The notes beneath the pieces were generated by a model, which saw only the letters and a list, made by a program, of their open reading frames with translations, was not told the origin of the DNA and ran no database searches. A stretch of 64,000 nucleotides of DNA from Kutzneria sp035492655 (GTDB lineage: Bacteria > Actinomycetota > Actinomycetes > Mycobacteriales > Pseudonocardiaceae). Positions 9,022 through 19,000 of the stretch are shown in pieces. Position numbers and translations under genes: made by a program. Numbering within the stretch: position 1 is the first letter of the stretch; each line of letters opens with the position of its first letter. The DNA lies in assembly GCA_035492655.1 (NCBI GenBank), contig DATJJB010000467.1, forward strand, positions 1 through 64,000, written 5' to 3'.

Positions 9022-12000
9022 GTGGAACCTCAGTTCACGATCTTGGGCAACACCGGCATTCGTGTGGATGGCGAGGTCCGCACCCAGCTTGGCCACACCA
9101 AGCTCAGGGGGATTCTCGGGGTGTTGCTGCTCAAGGCGGGCGAGTTCGTCCCCATCGATGATCTTGTCGAATGGGTGTGGCCGGACGGAAAGCTTCCGCA
9201 AGACCGCGCCTCCACCTGTTACACCTATATCAAGCGGATACGTGAGGTACTCAAGGCGGCCGGCCTTGCCAACCGGATCGACACCGACGACGGCGCCTAC
9301 CGTATTCGGGTCGATCGCCGGGAGATAGATTTCTTCGTGTTCCGCGAGGTGGTCGAACGCGCGCGCGTCATAGGGCAGCGAGGTGATAGTGCGCAAGCCT
9401 GCAGGGAGATCGAGGAGGCGCTTGAACTGTGGACGGCACGGCCACTGGCCGACGCGCAGGGAGAACGGGCGGCGCAATGGCGGATGTGGGCGCGGCAACA
9501 CCACTGGGTTGATGCTTACGGTGCCCTCACCTATGGGCTGTTGGCGCTGGGAGAGTACCAGTCGGTGATACGGCGACTCGACGATCTTCCTGTTGAGTAT
9601 CAGGCGAACCTCACCCTGGTCAAACGACGGCTGCAGGCTCTCCATGAGCAAGGGCGTCCCCGTGACCGCACGACCTATTACCTGAAGATGCGCAAGTTCT
9701 TCCGAATCGAACTCGACCAGGACGAGGCGGACGACCTCACCCGCTTCTATGACGCACTACTCAAACGCGAGCTCGGCGTTCGGGCCGGCCGAGGCCCTGG
9801 GTCGGAGGCGCGGCGCGAGGTGGCGCCACACGCGCCACGCCTGCTGCCGCACGACATCGCCGACTTCACCGGTCGCGAGAACCTGCTCGAGGAGCTCGAC
9901 TCGCTCACGACGTCGCCGACCGGCGAGGGGCTGGCCAGGCTGGTGGTGCTGGAGGGAGCACCCGGCGTTGGCAAGACGGCCATTGCGACGCATTGGGCGC
10001 ACCGGGCGGCCAGCAGGTTTCCGGGCGGCCAGCTGTACATCGACCTGCAGGGCTTCGCCGACGGGCCGAGGGTCGAACCGGCCGAGATCGTGGACCGTAT
10101 CCTTACTGCCTTTGATTTTCCGCTTGAGCGGGTGCCGGCCGGTGTCGCCCGATTTTCGAAACTGGCCACTCTGCTGTCCGGTCGACGCGCGCTGATTATC
10201 CTGGACAATGCCGAGGAATCTCGGCATGTGCAGCCACTGCTCGACTATCTTTCTACCTGTATGGTGCTCGTCACCAGTCGTCAGCGGTTGAGCAGGCTCG
10301 CGCGGCGCGGTGCCTCTCTGGTGTTCGTTCCTTCGCTCGACCGTGACGAAAGCGTCGAATGGCTGAAGAAGCGTATCGGTGATCGGATTCACGCTGACGA
10401 GGATACTGTTCACGATATCGCGGCGCTGTGTGGCGGTAACTCGCTGTCGCTCTGTGTCGTGGCGGAGCATATTGTCGGTCACCCCGGCGTGCCGCTGGAC
10501 GACTTTGTCGAAGAGTTGCGTGCCGAACATGCGCTGCTTGATCTCGGTGATGACGGGGATGGTCCGGACGCATCTATCCGGGCGAGTTTCTCATATTCGC
10601 TTCAGAAGCTCAGCGAACCCGAGCGTCGAATGTTTCGTCTACTGAGCGTGAATCCAAGCGCCGAGATCGGTCTCGCCGCGGCCGCGGCGGTGGCGGCCTC
10701 GGGCCAGGATTCCGCACGCCGAGCTCTCGACGGGCTCCTGCATGCGCATCTGGTGTTCCAAGGGGAATCTCGTGACAGGTATCGAATGCACGATCTGCTG
10801 CGTCAGTACGCTGCGACGCTGATGTCTTCTCCTGAGTGCGAGGACGAACGTCGGGCGGCTGAAGAACGTGTGCTGAGCTTTTATCTGCACAGTGCAAGCA
10901 ATGCGGATCGCACGATCTTTCCGCATCGCAGATTGGTGCCGCTCGAGCCCTTGGCCGCGGGTGTTGAAGCAGTGCGATTTCCCGATGACGGCAGTGCGAT
11001 GAACTGGTTCGTGAAAGAGCGTGCCGGACTCGGCCTGCTTGTGCATTTCGCGGCCGAGTGTGGATATGACGAATACGTAGTCAAGCTGTCCAGCTGTATC
11101 GAGGCCTATCAGAGGCTGGGCAATTTTGGGGACGTCCTTGATTTTCTTGGTTTGGCCCTGCGGGCGGCGAGGTCGTCCAACGATAGCTTGGGGGAGGCTT
11201 ACTCGCTGAACAACATGGGATTTATGTGTCTCAATCAGCGCCGCTTCGACCTCGCCGAATCTTATTTGCGCGATGCGGTGCGGAAGTTCGGTGAGGTTGG
11301 CATGCCGGAAGGCGTTGCCGGCGCCGGTTTCAACATGGGTCGTGTCCTGGTCGAACGTGGTGACGTCAGGCAAGGTATCGAACATCATCTCGCCGCATTG
11401 GCCACTTTTCGTGATATCGGCGCGCAAGGGCCGGAGGTCATGTCCCTCTACCGGTTGGGCGAGGCGCACCGCATTGCCCACAACCTGGATGCGGCGATCT
11501 CGTTCCTGCGGGACGCGCTGTGGCTGGCCGACAGGCTCGACGATCGGCGCAGCCTGGCATTCAGTCTGGCCGAGCTCGGCGCCGTATACGCGGAACAGGG
11601 CGACCTCGGCGCGGCCGCGGGATACGGGCGACGCGCGCTCGACATCAGCGAATCGCTGGGTGACACCCCGTTGGCGGCCAAGGCTGGTGTGGTCCTCGCC
11701 CGGATAGCGCGTGATGAGCGTTCCTTCGAGGATGCGGCGCGGTACGCGCGATGGGCGGCCGAGTTGTACGCGCAGATCCGGGATGTGCGGGGTGAGGCGC
11801 TGAGCTGCGACGTGCTGGCCAGTGCCCAGTACGCGTTGGGTGAGCGGGACGAGGCGACGCATGCCTGGCATCGGGCGATCGTGATGCTCGAGGATCTCGG
11901 TGATCCGTTGGCCGAGACCGTTCGCTTGCGGCTGGCCGACGCCGTCGCGTCGCTACCGGTCGGGCCACCGGTCCAGGGGAGGGTCGAGCCTACCGGGATG

Positions 12001-12045
12001 GTGCTGCCCCGCTTTGCCGGCGAGCGCTCGCCGGACGGCCTCTGA
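9022..12045 (+). CDS. SARP-family regulator with NB-ARC and TPR domains (AfsR type)
   Basis: GTG 9022 is supported by AAGGGGA 6 bases upstream and gives 1007 residues. The N-terminal OmpR-like winged helix (FTILGNTGIRVDG...LRGILGVLLLKAGEFV, about 5-90) is followed by the bacterial transcriptional activation domain (DFFVFREVVERA onward, about 100-240). Then comes an NB-ARC ATPase (P-loop LEGAPGVGKTA; GxP-type CGGNSLSLCVVAE) and C-terminal TPRs (for example AYSLNNMGFMCLNQRRF). SARPs of this size activate secondary-metabolite genes after nucleotide-dependent release. It may control the divergent sugar operon or distant genes. A strong terminator follows. Confidence 0.88.
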   Translation: MEPQFTILGNTGIRVDGEVRTQLGHTKLRGILGVLLLKAGEFVPIDDLVEWVWPDGKLPQDRASTCYTYIKRIREVLKAAGLANRIDTDDGAYRIRVDRREIDFFVFREVVERARVIGQRGDSAQACREIEEALELWTARPLADAQGERAAQWRMWARQHHWVDAYGALTYGLLALGEYQSVIRRLDDLPVEYQANLTLVKRRLQALHEQGRPRDRTTYYLKMRKFFRIELDQDEADDLTRFYDALLKRELGVRAGRGPGSEARREVAPHAPRLLPHDIADFTGRENLLEELDSLTTSPTGEGLARLVVLEGAPGVGKTAIATHWAHRAASRFPGGQLYIDLQGFADGPRVEPAEIVDRILTAFDFPLERVPAGVARFSKLATLLSGRRALIILDNAEESRHVQPLLDYLSTCMVLVTSRQRLSRLARRGASLVFVPSLDRDESVEWLKKRIGDRIHADEDTVHDIAALCGGNSLSLCVVAEHIVGHPGVPLDDFVEELRAEHALLDLGDDGDGPDASIRASFSYSLQKLSEPERRMFRLLSVNPSAEIGLAAAAAVAASGQDSARRALDGLLHAHLVFQGESRDRYRMHDLLRQYAATLMSSPECEDERRAAEERVLSFYLHSASNADRTIFPHRRLVPLEPLAAGVEAVRFPDDGSAMNWFVKERAGLGLLVHFAAECGYDEYVVKLSSCIEAYQRLGNFGDVLDFLGLALRAARSSNDSLGEAYSLNNMGFMCLNQRRFDLAESYLRDAVRKFGEVGMPEGVAGAGFNMGRVLVERGDVRQGIEHHLAALATFRDIGAQGPEVMSLYRLGEAHRIAHNLDAAISFLRDALWLADRLDDRRSLAFSLAELGAVYAEQGDLGAAAGYGRRALDISESLGDTPLAAKAGVVLARIARDERSFEDAARYARWAAELYAQIRDVRGEALSCDVLASAQYALGERDEATHAWHRAIVMLEDLGDPLAETVRLRLADAVASLPVGPPVQGRVEPTGMVLPRFAGERSPDGL

Positions 12046-12079
12046 TCGCTCTGGCTGGGTGTTTTCAGGCCGGGCCGAG

Positions 12080-12122
12080 GGGCGGCCCCGCCGCCACATC
12101 TTGCGATGGCGGCGGGGCGCCC
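12080..12122 (+). terminator. Rho-independent-type hairpin after the SARP gene
   Basis: A GC-rich inverted repeat (GGGCGGCCCCGCCGCC / GGCGGCGGGGCGCCC) forms a near-perfect stem of about 18 bp around a TTGC loop, 35 bases after the stop codon. Actinobacterial terminators often lack a long T run, as here. Confidence 0.75.
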
Positions 12123-12188
12123 TTATGCCGCAGGGCAGACATGACCGGCTGGTCGTGAGTTCTTGCAGGGCACCGTTGCCAGCCGATT

Positions 12189-12450
12189 TCAGGCTACCTC
12201 TGCGACCTCCTTGTCCTGATCGGCAGGCGTCGTTCCGGACGGTGGGGCGGCGTTATCGCCCATTCTTTCCATCCAGATCATGGTGCATGGTTGTGCATTC
12301 ACCGAGGCGTGGTTGACAACGACCTCGGCGACGTAAGGCTGCGTGGTGACCGGGGCGGCCGTATTGCTGTTATCGGCCAGCCCAAGCCAAGTGATGGCGG
12401 CAGGCACAGCGAGCATCGCTGCGCCGACAAACCGCGTGGTGATGGGGATC
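12189..12450 (-). CDS. putative small secreted peptide with unclear start codon
   Basis: From ATG 12416 the product has 75 residues, but the frame is open further upstream. There it adds a typical signal-peptide n-region (KIPITTRFVGAAMLAVPAA, then ITWLGLADN). A good GGAGG site precedes this extension, yet the codons in the right place read AAT AAG ATC with no ATG, GTG or TTG. Either ATC is used, or the original start was lost, or translation begins at the weaker ATG 12416. The mature part (about 50 residues, one Cys) is unlike anything I know. Confidence 0.4.
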
Positions 12451-12835
12451 TTATTCCTCCGTCTTTAGGGCGCACTGAACGCGCGAGCCATGTCTACTGC
12501 CTTGGTGGACGCGCGTCAAGTGTTTGATCTTGGTCGCTTGGTGGACGAGTGGCGACGGGCGAGGCGTGAAACGTGTCTCCGGACCGTTGGTAACGGTCGT
12601 GTTCTGCGCTTTCGGTCGTAGCGCGAGGCGCATTGCTTGGTCGACCAACCAAGCCGGCACAGTGTCGATTACTGACGGAAAGGTGTTATGTCTTCACTGT
12701 GATCGACAAGGGGGCGTGGAACTCCGGGGCCAGGGGAAGCCCTCGATCGACTTCGCGGCCGATGCCCGCACCAGAGCCGCGGACCCGAGGTTGATTCGAC
12801 GTGGTGTCGGGGTCTTTCTCGCCGCTCGCCGGGCG

Positions 12836-13018
12836 TCAGTCGAGTCCCGGCGGAAGCGCGGTTGCCGCGTTGCGCCGAACGCGCCTGAGTCGAGCCTCAT
12901 CGAGGCTGCGGGAGGTGCGCAGGTCTGTGCCCCCGAGGTCGATACCGGTGAGCACGGCGTCGGCGAACGGCCGAGGAATTCGCCACCGCGGTCGAGCTGG
13001 CCCGGCTGAGTGCGTCAT
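12836..13018 (-). pseudogene. C-terminal relic of a pentapeptide-repeat-like protein
   Basis: The 60-codon frame ends FADAVLTGIDLGGTDLRTSR, then SLDEARLRRVRRNAATALPPG. This is the usual closing pattern of actinobacterial pentapeptide-repeat proteins (A(D/N)LxxA repeats, then LDEAxLxGVRGDxxTRLPxG). No matching upstream repeats are visible in any frame, so it is probably a stump of a lost gene. Short length keeps confidence low. Confidence 0.35.
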
Positions 13019-13204
13019 ATGACGCAGAACTGGCGGCGGAAGGGTGGCACGGTGGCCTCGCGGGGGAACCCGGGCCAGTCAGTCCACTATGGACGGAAGG
13101 CGGTTGGTCACATGTTGGCAACATGTGCGGCCGGAGGCTAACCCGGCCGCGGTGGCGTCGGATGCACTGACGGTCGGGGTGGCGGTCCGTGGGAGGGACC
13201 TCTG

Positions 13205-14929
13205 GTGCTCGGGTACGCAGAGGCACAGCATCGGACGGTCGTCATCGTGGACGTCGCGGGCTTCACCGCGGCCAACCGCAGGGGCGTGCACCAGGTCGAG
13301 ATCCACAAACGGCTGGTGGAACTGCTGACCGCGGCCTTCGATGACGCCGGGATCCCGTGGCAGGACTGCGATGTGGAGGACCGGGGCGACGGCAAGCTCA
13401 TCCTCGCGCCCCGGGACGTGTTCAACATCAGGCTGGTCGACCAGCTGTGGAGCCGGCTGCTGGCGGAACTGCGCCGCTACAACGCCTTGCACTCGGCGGG
13501 CGCGGTGATGCAGCTGCGCGTCGCGGTGCACGCCGGCGAGGTGTGGCGCGGCCCGGCCGGCGAGGTCAGTCCGGCGATCAACCTGACGGCCCGCATCATC
13601 GAGGCGGCGCCGGCGAAGGACGTGCTCAAGGCGACCGGCGCGGTGCTGGCCATGATCGCCTCGGATGCCTTCTACCGCGACGTCATCGAACCCGACCCGG
13701 CCGCCGCGCCGGACCTGTTCCGGCGGATTCCGGTCGAGGTCAAGCAGACGCAGACGCACGCATGGCTCCGGGTGTCGGAGTTGCCATCGCCGTCGGCCGT
13801 GCAGCCGCAGCTCGAACTCGAGGAATTGGCCCCGCTGCTGGACGGCGTGTCCGTGCCGCACCTGCCGGTGCTGGTGGGGCGGGCGAGTGGCCCGGGCGTG
13901 CCACCGGCGCCCCCTGGTTCGGACGCCTGGGCATCCGTGTGCCACCTGGCCGAATTCAATGCGGGAGCGGACGGAGTGCCGCCCGCGTTGGTCTTCCTCG
14001 ACCTGCTGGCCGGCATGGTGGACCGGGAGCGCGGGGAGCAGTTGGCCCGCTGGATCGAGGACCAGGCCCGCCGGCTGGGCCTCGAGGCCGAGCTGGGCAA
14101 CCGGCCGGCTGCCCGCAAACGGCTGCCCGACAGCGAATCCCGGTTACACCTGCTGATCGCCGTGCAGCCCGACGGCGTGAGCCGGGACCAGGTCCTGGTT
14201 TCCCATTGGCGGCAGGACGATCCGGACGTCTGGCCGCCGGCCTGCGGCGAGCCGACGACGGTCGCGGTCGACCAGCTCGAACAGCACGTCGACGATCTCG
14301 TGGTCGGCGCGGAGATCGCGTGGGAGCGGCACGACGGCCCGGTGACGGTCGAGCTGCTGCTGCCCCGCGCACTGCTGAACCTGCCGGTGCACGCGTGGCA
14401 GAAGGAGCACCGGTCGGGTGATCCGCGGCCGTTGTCGCTGGACTACCCGGTGGTGGTCCGGTCACTCGAAAGGATGATGTCGAAGCAGTGGCACCGGGCC
14501 TGGAAGACGCGCTGGAGCGCCTTCGTGGCCGACCCGGCCGGCGGACGGGTGCATGTGGCCCAGCCACCGGATCCGGACCGGCCGCACCTGTTGGGCGCGG
14601 CGCTGCAGGACGACCCGGCGGTCGTCACGGTCGTGTTGACCGGGCCGCCGCCGGCGTCGCCGGACCGTGGTGACGAGCTGCTCGCGGCGCTACGTTCGGG
14701 CCTGCCAGGAGTCCTTTGGCACCGAGACGGCGCCGATCCGAAAACTGTCGGGGACCTGGTATCCGGACTCATCGAGGACGGCGGTTTGATGGCTCTTCCT
14801 GAGAATGCACACAAAGCGAGAAGACGTGGCCACCAATCGACGAATGTGCTTTACACTGCCCTTGAGGATGTGGTGCTGCTATGGGATGACCCCGGCCGTG
14901 TGATCCATTTCGACCAGTGGGCGGGTTGA
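13205..14929 (+). CDS. class III cyclase-like domain fused to VMAP-type conflict-system protein
   Basis: The 574-residue protein starts with a cyclase homology domain: VVIVDVAGFT (first metal Asp, D16), DRGDGKLIL (second metal Asp), and INLTARI carrying the Asn/Arg pair of the active site. The catalytic set therefore looks intact. The C-terminal half (LLIAVQPDGVSRDQVLVSHW...VTVELLLPRALLNLPVHAWQ) matches the C-terminal region of vWA-MoxR-associated proteins (VMAP). These form ternary systems with a MoxR ATPase and a vWA protein, the next two genes. GTG 13205 has GGGAGGGA 6 bases upstream. Known of the family: VMAP systems are proposed NTP-dependent conflict systems. Inferred: nucleotide cyclase activity as output. 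Confidence 0.75.
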   Translation: MLGYAEAQHRTVVIVDVAGFTAANRRGVHQVEIHKRLVELLTAAFDDAGIPWQDCDVEDRGDGKLILAPRDVFNIRLVDQLWSRLLAELRRYNALHSAGAVMQLRVAVHAGEVWRGPAGEVSPAINLTARIIEAAPAKDVLKATGAVLAMIASDAFYRDVIEPDPAAAPDLFRRIPVEVKQTQTHAWLRVSELPSPSAVQPQLELEELAPLLDGVSVPHLPVLVGRASGPGVPPAPPGSDAWASVCHLAEFNAGADGVPPALVFLDLLAGMVDRERGEQLARWIEDQARRLGLEAELGNRPAARKRLPDSESRLHLLIAVQPDGVSRDQVLVSHWRQDDPDVWPPACGEPTTVAVDQLEQHVDDLVVGAEIAWERHDGPVTVELLLPRALLNLPVHAWQKEHRSGDPRPLSLDYPVVVRSLERMMSKQWHRAWKTRWSAFVADPAGGRVHVAQPPDPDRPHLLGAALQDDPAVVTVVLTGPPPASPDRGDELLAALRSGLPGVLWHRDGADPKTVGDLVSGLIEDGGLMALPENAHKARRRGHQSTNVLYTALEDVVLLWDDPGRVIHFDQWAG

Positions 14930-14952
14930 TCGCGGGTGGAGAGGTGATCCGA

Positions 14953-16056
14953 ATGGGTGACCAGGAGTATTCCGACGCAGTCGCCGCGGGTAATCACAGC
15001 CCGCGATTCACTACGCCGGACTGGTGGATTTATCGGGGCGTTGGGCGACCCTGGCACGACGTTAGACCGATCGACCTACTGCCGCCCCCGCCGCCGTGGC
15101 GGACCTTCGCCGGCGGCCCGCTGCCGGCCTCCGACACGCCGCCGGCCGACGATGACGGGGAGGAGGCGCGTCGCCTCGGCGTCGAGCTGCACCTGTCCGA
15201 GCGGGACGTCGACCCGCGCGAGGTCGATGCCGTGAACGCCGCGCTGTACCTGCGCCGGCCACTGATCGTGACCGGCCGGCCGGGCACCGGGAAGTCCACC
15301 CTGGCCTTCCGGATCGCCCGCGAGCTCGGGCTGGGCCGGGTGCTGCAGTGGTCGATCTCGAGCCGCACCACGTTGCGGTCCGGGCTCTACGAGTACGACC
15401 CGATCGGCCGGGTGCAGGCCGCCGCGGCCGGACAGGCCGCGGCAAGGGGAACCGATGACGCTCCCGAGGAACCGCCGATCGGGGACTTCGTGCGGTTGGG
15501 CCCATTGGGCACAGCATTCCTGCCGAGCGTGGCGCCGAGGGTGCTGCTGATCGACGAGTTCGACAAGAGCGAGGTCGATCTGCCCAACGATCTTCTCGGC
15601 ATTTTCGAGAACGGGCAGTTTTCGATTCCGGAATTGGCGCGCGTCCAGCACAGAACGCCCGAGGTCAGCGTGTTCACCGATGATCCGGACCGGCGGGCCG
15701 TGATCCACGGCGGCCGGGTGCAGTGCCGCGAATTCCCGGTGGTCGTCATCACGAGCAACGGCGAACGGGATTTTCCGGAGGCCTTCCTCCGGCGCTGCCT
15801 GCAGCTGCGGCTGGCCGAGCCCGGCATCGACCAGCTCACCGCGATGGTCGCCGCGCATCTGCGGGCCGGTGACGACGAGCGGCGCGCGACGCTGATCCAG
15901 GAGTTCGTTGACCGCAGCGCGGCGGCCGGCGGGCTGCCGGCCAACAAGTTGCTCGACGCGGTGTTCCTGGCCACCTCCGGCGCCTACGACGAGCAGGACG
16001 AATCCTGGCCACGGCTGCTGGACGCGCTGTGGCGGCGACTGATCTCGGTGTCGTGA
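14953..16056 (+). CDS. MoxR-family AAA+ ATPase of the VMAP system
   Basis: ATG 14953 follows a GGAGAGG ribosome site, giving 367 residues. The protein has Walker A TGRPGTGKST, Walker B VLLIDEFDKSE, a sensor-1 region VVVITSNGERDF and an arginine-finger region FLRRCLQLRL, all typical of MoxR AAA+ ATPases. Family members act as ATP-driven chaperones that remodel partner proteins carrying vWA domains. Here the vWA partner is the next gene, one base after this stop. The N-terminal 75 residues (including WWIYRGVGRPWHD) are specific to this gene type. Confidence 0.85.
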   Translation: MGDQEYSDAVAAGNHSPRFTTPDWWIYRGVGRPWHDVRPIDLLPPPPPWRTFAGGPLPASDTPPADDDGEEARRLGVELHLSERDVDPREVDAVNAALYLRRPLIVTGRPGTGKSTLAFRIARELGLGRVLQWSISSRTTLRSGLYEYDPIGRVQAAAAGQAAARGTDDAPEEPPIGDFVRLGPLGTAFLPSVAPRVLLIDEFDKSEVDLPNDLLGIFENGQFSIPELARVQHRTPEVSVFTDDPDRRAVIHGGRVQCREFPVVVITSNGERDFPEAFLRRCLQLRLAEPGIDQLTAMVAAHLRAGDDERRATLIQEFVDRSAAAGGLPANKLLDAVFLATSGAYDEQDESWPRLLDALWRRLISVS

Positions 16057-16057
16057 G

Positions 16058-19000
16058 ATGGCCGGTCCGATGGCGGGGGCAGCAGACGAGCCGGCCGGCC
16101 GGACGGGCGATGCGTTGGGCTGGCGCGAATTCGCCGACGCCGTCTGGCTCGGCGTGGCCACTCAGCGGTTCTGGGAGCGGCAGCACCGACCGCGCGGCAC
16201 GGCGAGCGAGCCGCCGCCCGCCGACCGCCCGCCCCCGCCGGTCTGGCCAAAGTCAGAACCCATGGCGGGCCCGACCCCGATACCGTCCACAGTGGACCCA
16301 GTGGTCGTGGAGCCGATGGACCGCACCCCGGACCCGGTGGTCACCTCGGTTCGCGCTGAGCTCCGTGCCGCCACGAAGCTGCCGTGGACCCCAGCGGACA
16401 TGATCCGCGCGCTCCGGCCGTTCAAGCGCCGGGTGCCCTCGCCGCGTCCGGACGAGATCGAACTCGTCGAGGACGAGACGGCCGAACAGGCGGCGCAGAG
16501 CGGGGTGTGGCTGCCGATCACCCGGCCGGTCCAGACCCGATGGCTGGATCTGACGCTGGTGGTCGACATGAGCCCGTCCATGGTGCTGTGGCGGCCGACC
16601 GTGCGGGCCTTCACCGCGGTGCTGGAGCAGCTCGGCGCGTTCCGGTCGGTCCGCCACTGTTTCCTCGACGCCACCGAGGAACCGGTGCTGCGGGCCGGTT
16701 CGGCCGAGGCCGACGCGCCGACCCACGGTCCCGGCGAGGTGGTGGACTTCTCCGGCCGCCGGATCGTGCTGGTGCTGACCGACGGCGTCGGCGCGGCGTG
16801 GCGGCAGGGCCGGGTCGCCGCGATGCTCGCGCACTGGGCCGCCGTGATGCCGGTGGCGCTCGTTCACATGCTGCCGCAACGGATGTGGTCACGCAGCCGG
16901 CTGGGGTTGCGCCACGCGGACGTGCTGCCGCCGCGGCCGCTCGCGCCCAACCGCGGCTGGCGGGTGGAGCTGGCCGACGCCTGGGTGGATCCGGAGCAGG
17001 CGGCGGCCGACGCCGCCGACGCGGTGCCGATCCCGGTTTTCGAGCTGATGCCACGGTGGATGGCCAGCTGCGCCGCGCTGTTCACCGGCGCGAGCTCCCG
17101 ACCCGCGAAGGCGATGGTCATGCTGGCCAGGACCAAGCCCCGGCCGCCGGTCGCCGAGGACGAGCCGACCGCCCCGCCATCGGCGCATGAACTGGTGACT
17201 CGGTTTCTCGGCCGGGCCTCCCCGTTGTCGTACCGGCTGGCCACCTTGCTCGCGGCGGTGCCGGTCGATCTGGACGTCGCGCGCACGGTGCAGGCCGAGC
17301 TGGTCCCCGAGTCCGGCCCGGCCCATCTCGCCGAGGTGCTGGACAGCGGGCTGCTGCGGCCGAGCGGACCGGACTCGTGGCAGACCACGTCGTTCGAGTT
17401 CGCGTCCACCGCCGTGCGCGAGGTGCTGCTGTCCGGTGCGCGCCGCACGGAGACGGCCCACGTCGTCCGCACCGTCGCCGAGCGCCACTCGGTGCTCACC
17501 TCTCTCGCCCAGATCATCGACGATCCAGACAATTCGCCCGACCCCACCGCCGAGCACCTGCAGCTGGACCGCACCGTGCTACGGGCCCTGAGCGGCCCGT
17601 ACCTGCGCCGCGCCGCCCGACTCGAGGAGAGAGCCGTGGAAGACACCCGATCGAGCGAAACCCGCGTCAACACGAAGGAGGTTGGCCTCACGGGAACCCA
17701 GGGTGGCGGCAGGATCGGTTCAGTGAGCACGAGCGCGTCCGATGTGGCGACAGCGGCCGGTCCCGGTGACCCGCCCGCCGTGTCGACCCCGGCCGAGCCG
17801 TCACCACGGCGGGCGGAGCTGGCGATCGTCGCGACCACGGCGCCGCACACGCCCCAGGCGGAGGACGTCCCCACCATCTGGGGCGACGTGCCGCCGCGCA
17901 ACCCGATCTTCACCGGTCGCGACGACCTGCTCGGCCAGCTGAGCCGTCGGCTGACGGCCGGCGGCACCACCGCGATCCTGCCCGCCGCGCTGCACGGCAT
18001 GGGCGGCATTGGCAAGACCCAGATCGCGGCCGAGTACATCTACCGTCATCTCCAGGACTACGAGCTGGTGTGGTGGATCCAGGCCACCCAGCCGGCGCAG
18101 ATCCGGGCCGCCCTCACCGATCTCGCCCAGGCGCTGCGGCTGACCGGCGCCCGCGAGGCGCACACGGCGGTGCCCGCGGTCCGGGAGGCGCTGCGCATCG
18201 GCGTGCCGTACCGCCGCTGGCTGCTGGTGTTCGACTCGGCCGAGAGCCCGGAGGCGGTGCGGCCGTTCTTCCCGTCCAACGGCCCCGGCGAAATCCTGAT
18301 CACCTCGCGCAACCCGGACTGGGCCGGGGTGGCCCGGCCGCTGGAGATCGCGGTGTTCAGCCGGGCGGAGAGCAAGGAGCTGTTGCGCCGCCGCGGCCCG
18401 GAGATCGACGACGCGCAGGCCGACGCGCTGGCCCAGAAACTGGGGGACCTGCCCCTGGCCATCGCCCAGGCCGCGGCCTGGCGAGCGGAGACCGGCATGC
18501 CGGTGCGGGAGTACCTGCGCCTGTTCGACGAGAAAGTGGCCGAGATCCTGGACACCACCCGACCGGACGACTACGAGGTGCCGCTGGCCGCGGCCTGGAA
18601 CGTGTCGTTCGACGAGCTGCAATCGCGCAACCCGGCGGCCCACCAGCTGCTTCAGGTGTGCGCGTTCTTCGCGCCCGACCCGATCTCGCGCAGCCTGTTC
18701 ACCGGGGTGCGCGGGCTGTCCATCGCGGTGGAGCTGGACGCCGCGCTGCGCAACCCGATCGGGTTGGGGCGGGCCATCCGGGACATCAACCGCTACGGTC
18801 TGGCCAAGATCGACCACCGCAACGACACGCTGCTGCTGCACCGCCTGGTCCAGCTGGTGCTGCGGGACCGGATGCCGCCGCAGCGGCGGGCCGACATGAA
18901 GCACGGCGCCCACCAGCTGCTGGCCAACCTCGATCCGAACGACCCGAGCTCGGCCAGCCAGTGGTCGCGGTACCAGGCGATCCTGCCGCACGCCTACGCG

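Larger units (their letters stand above)
12123..13204. other. largely gene-free interval with small relics
   Basis: No full-length gene is supported across these 1.08 kb. It holds a possible small exported peptide on the minus strand (12189-12450) and the tail of a pentapeptide-repeat-like protein (12836-13018 minus). The other open frames have no recognisable product and look like noise. The ribosome site of the next gene is GGGAGGGA at 13191. Confidence 0.5.

Noticed and set aside
12524..13009. 161-codon plus-strand frame
   Set aside because: No domain, no ribosome site, and it overlaps the better-supported pentapeptide relic on the other strand.
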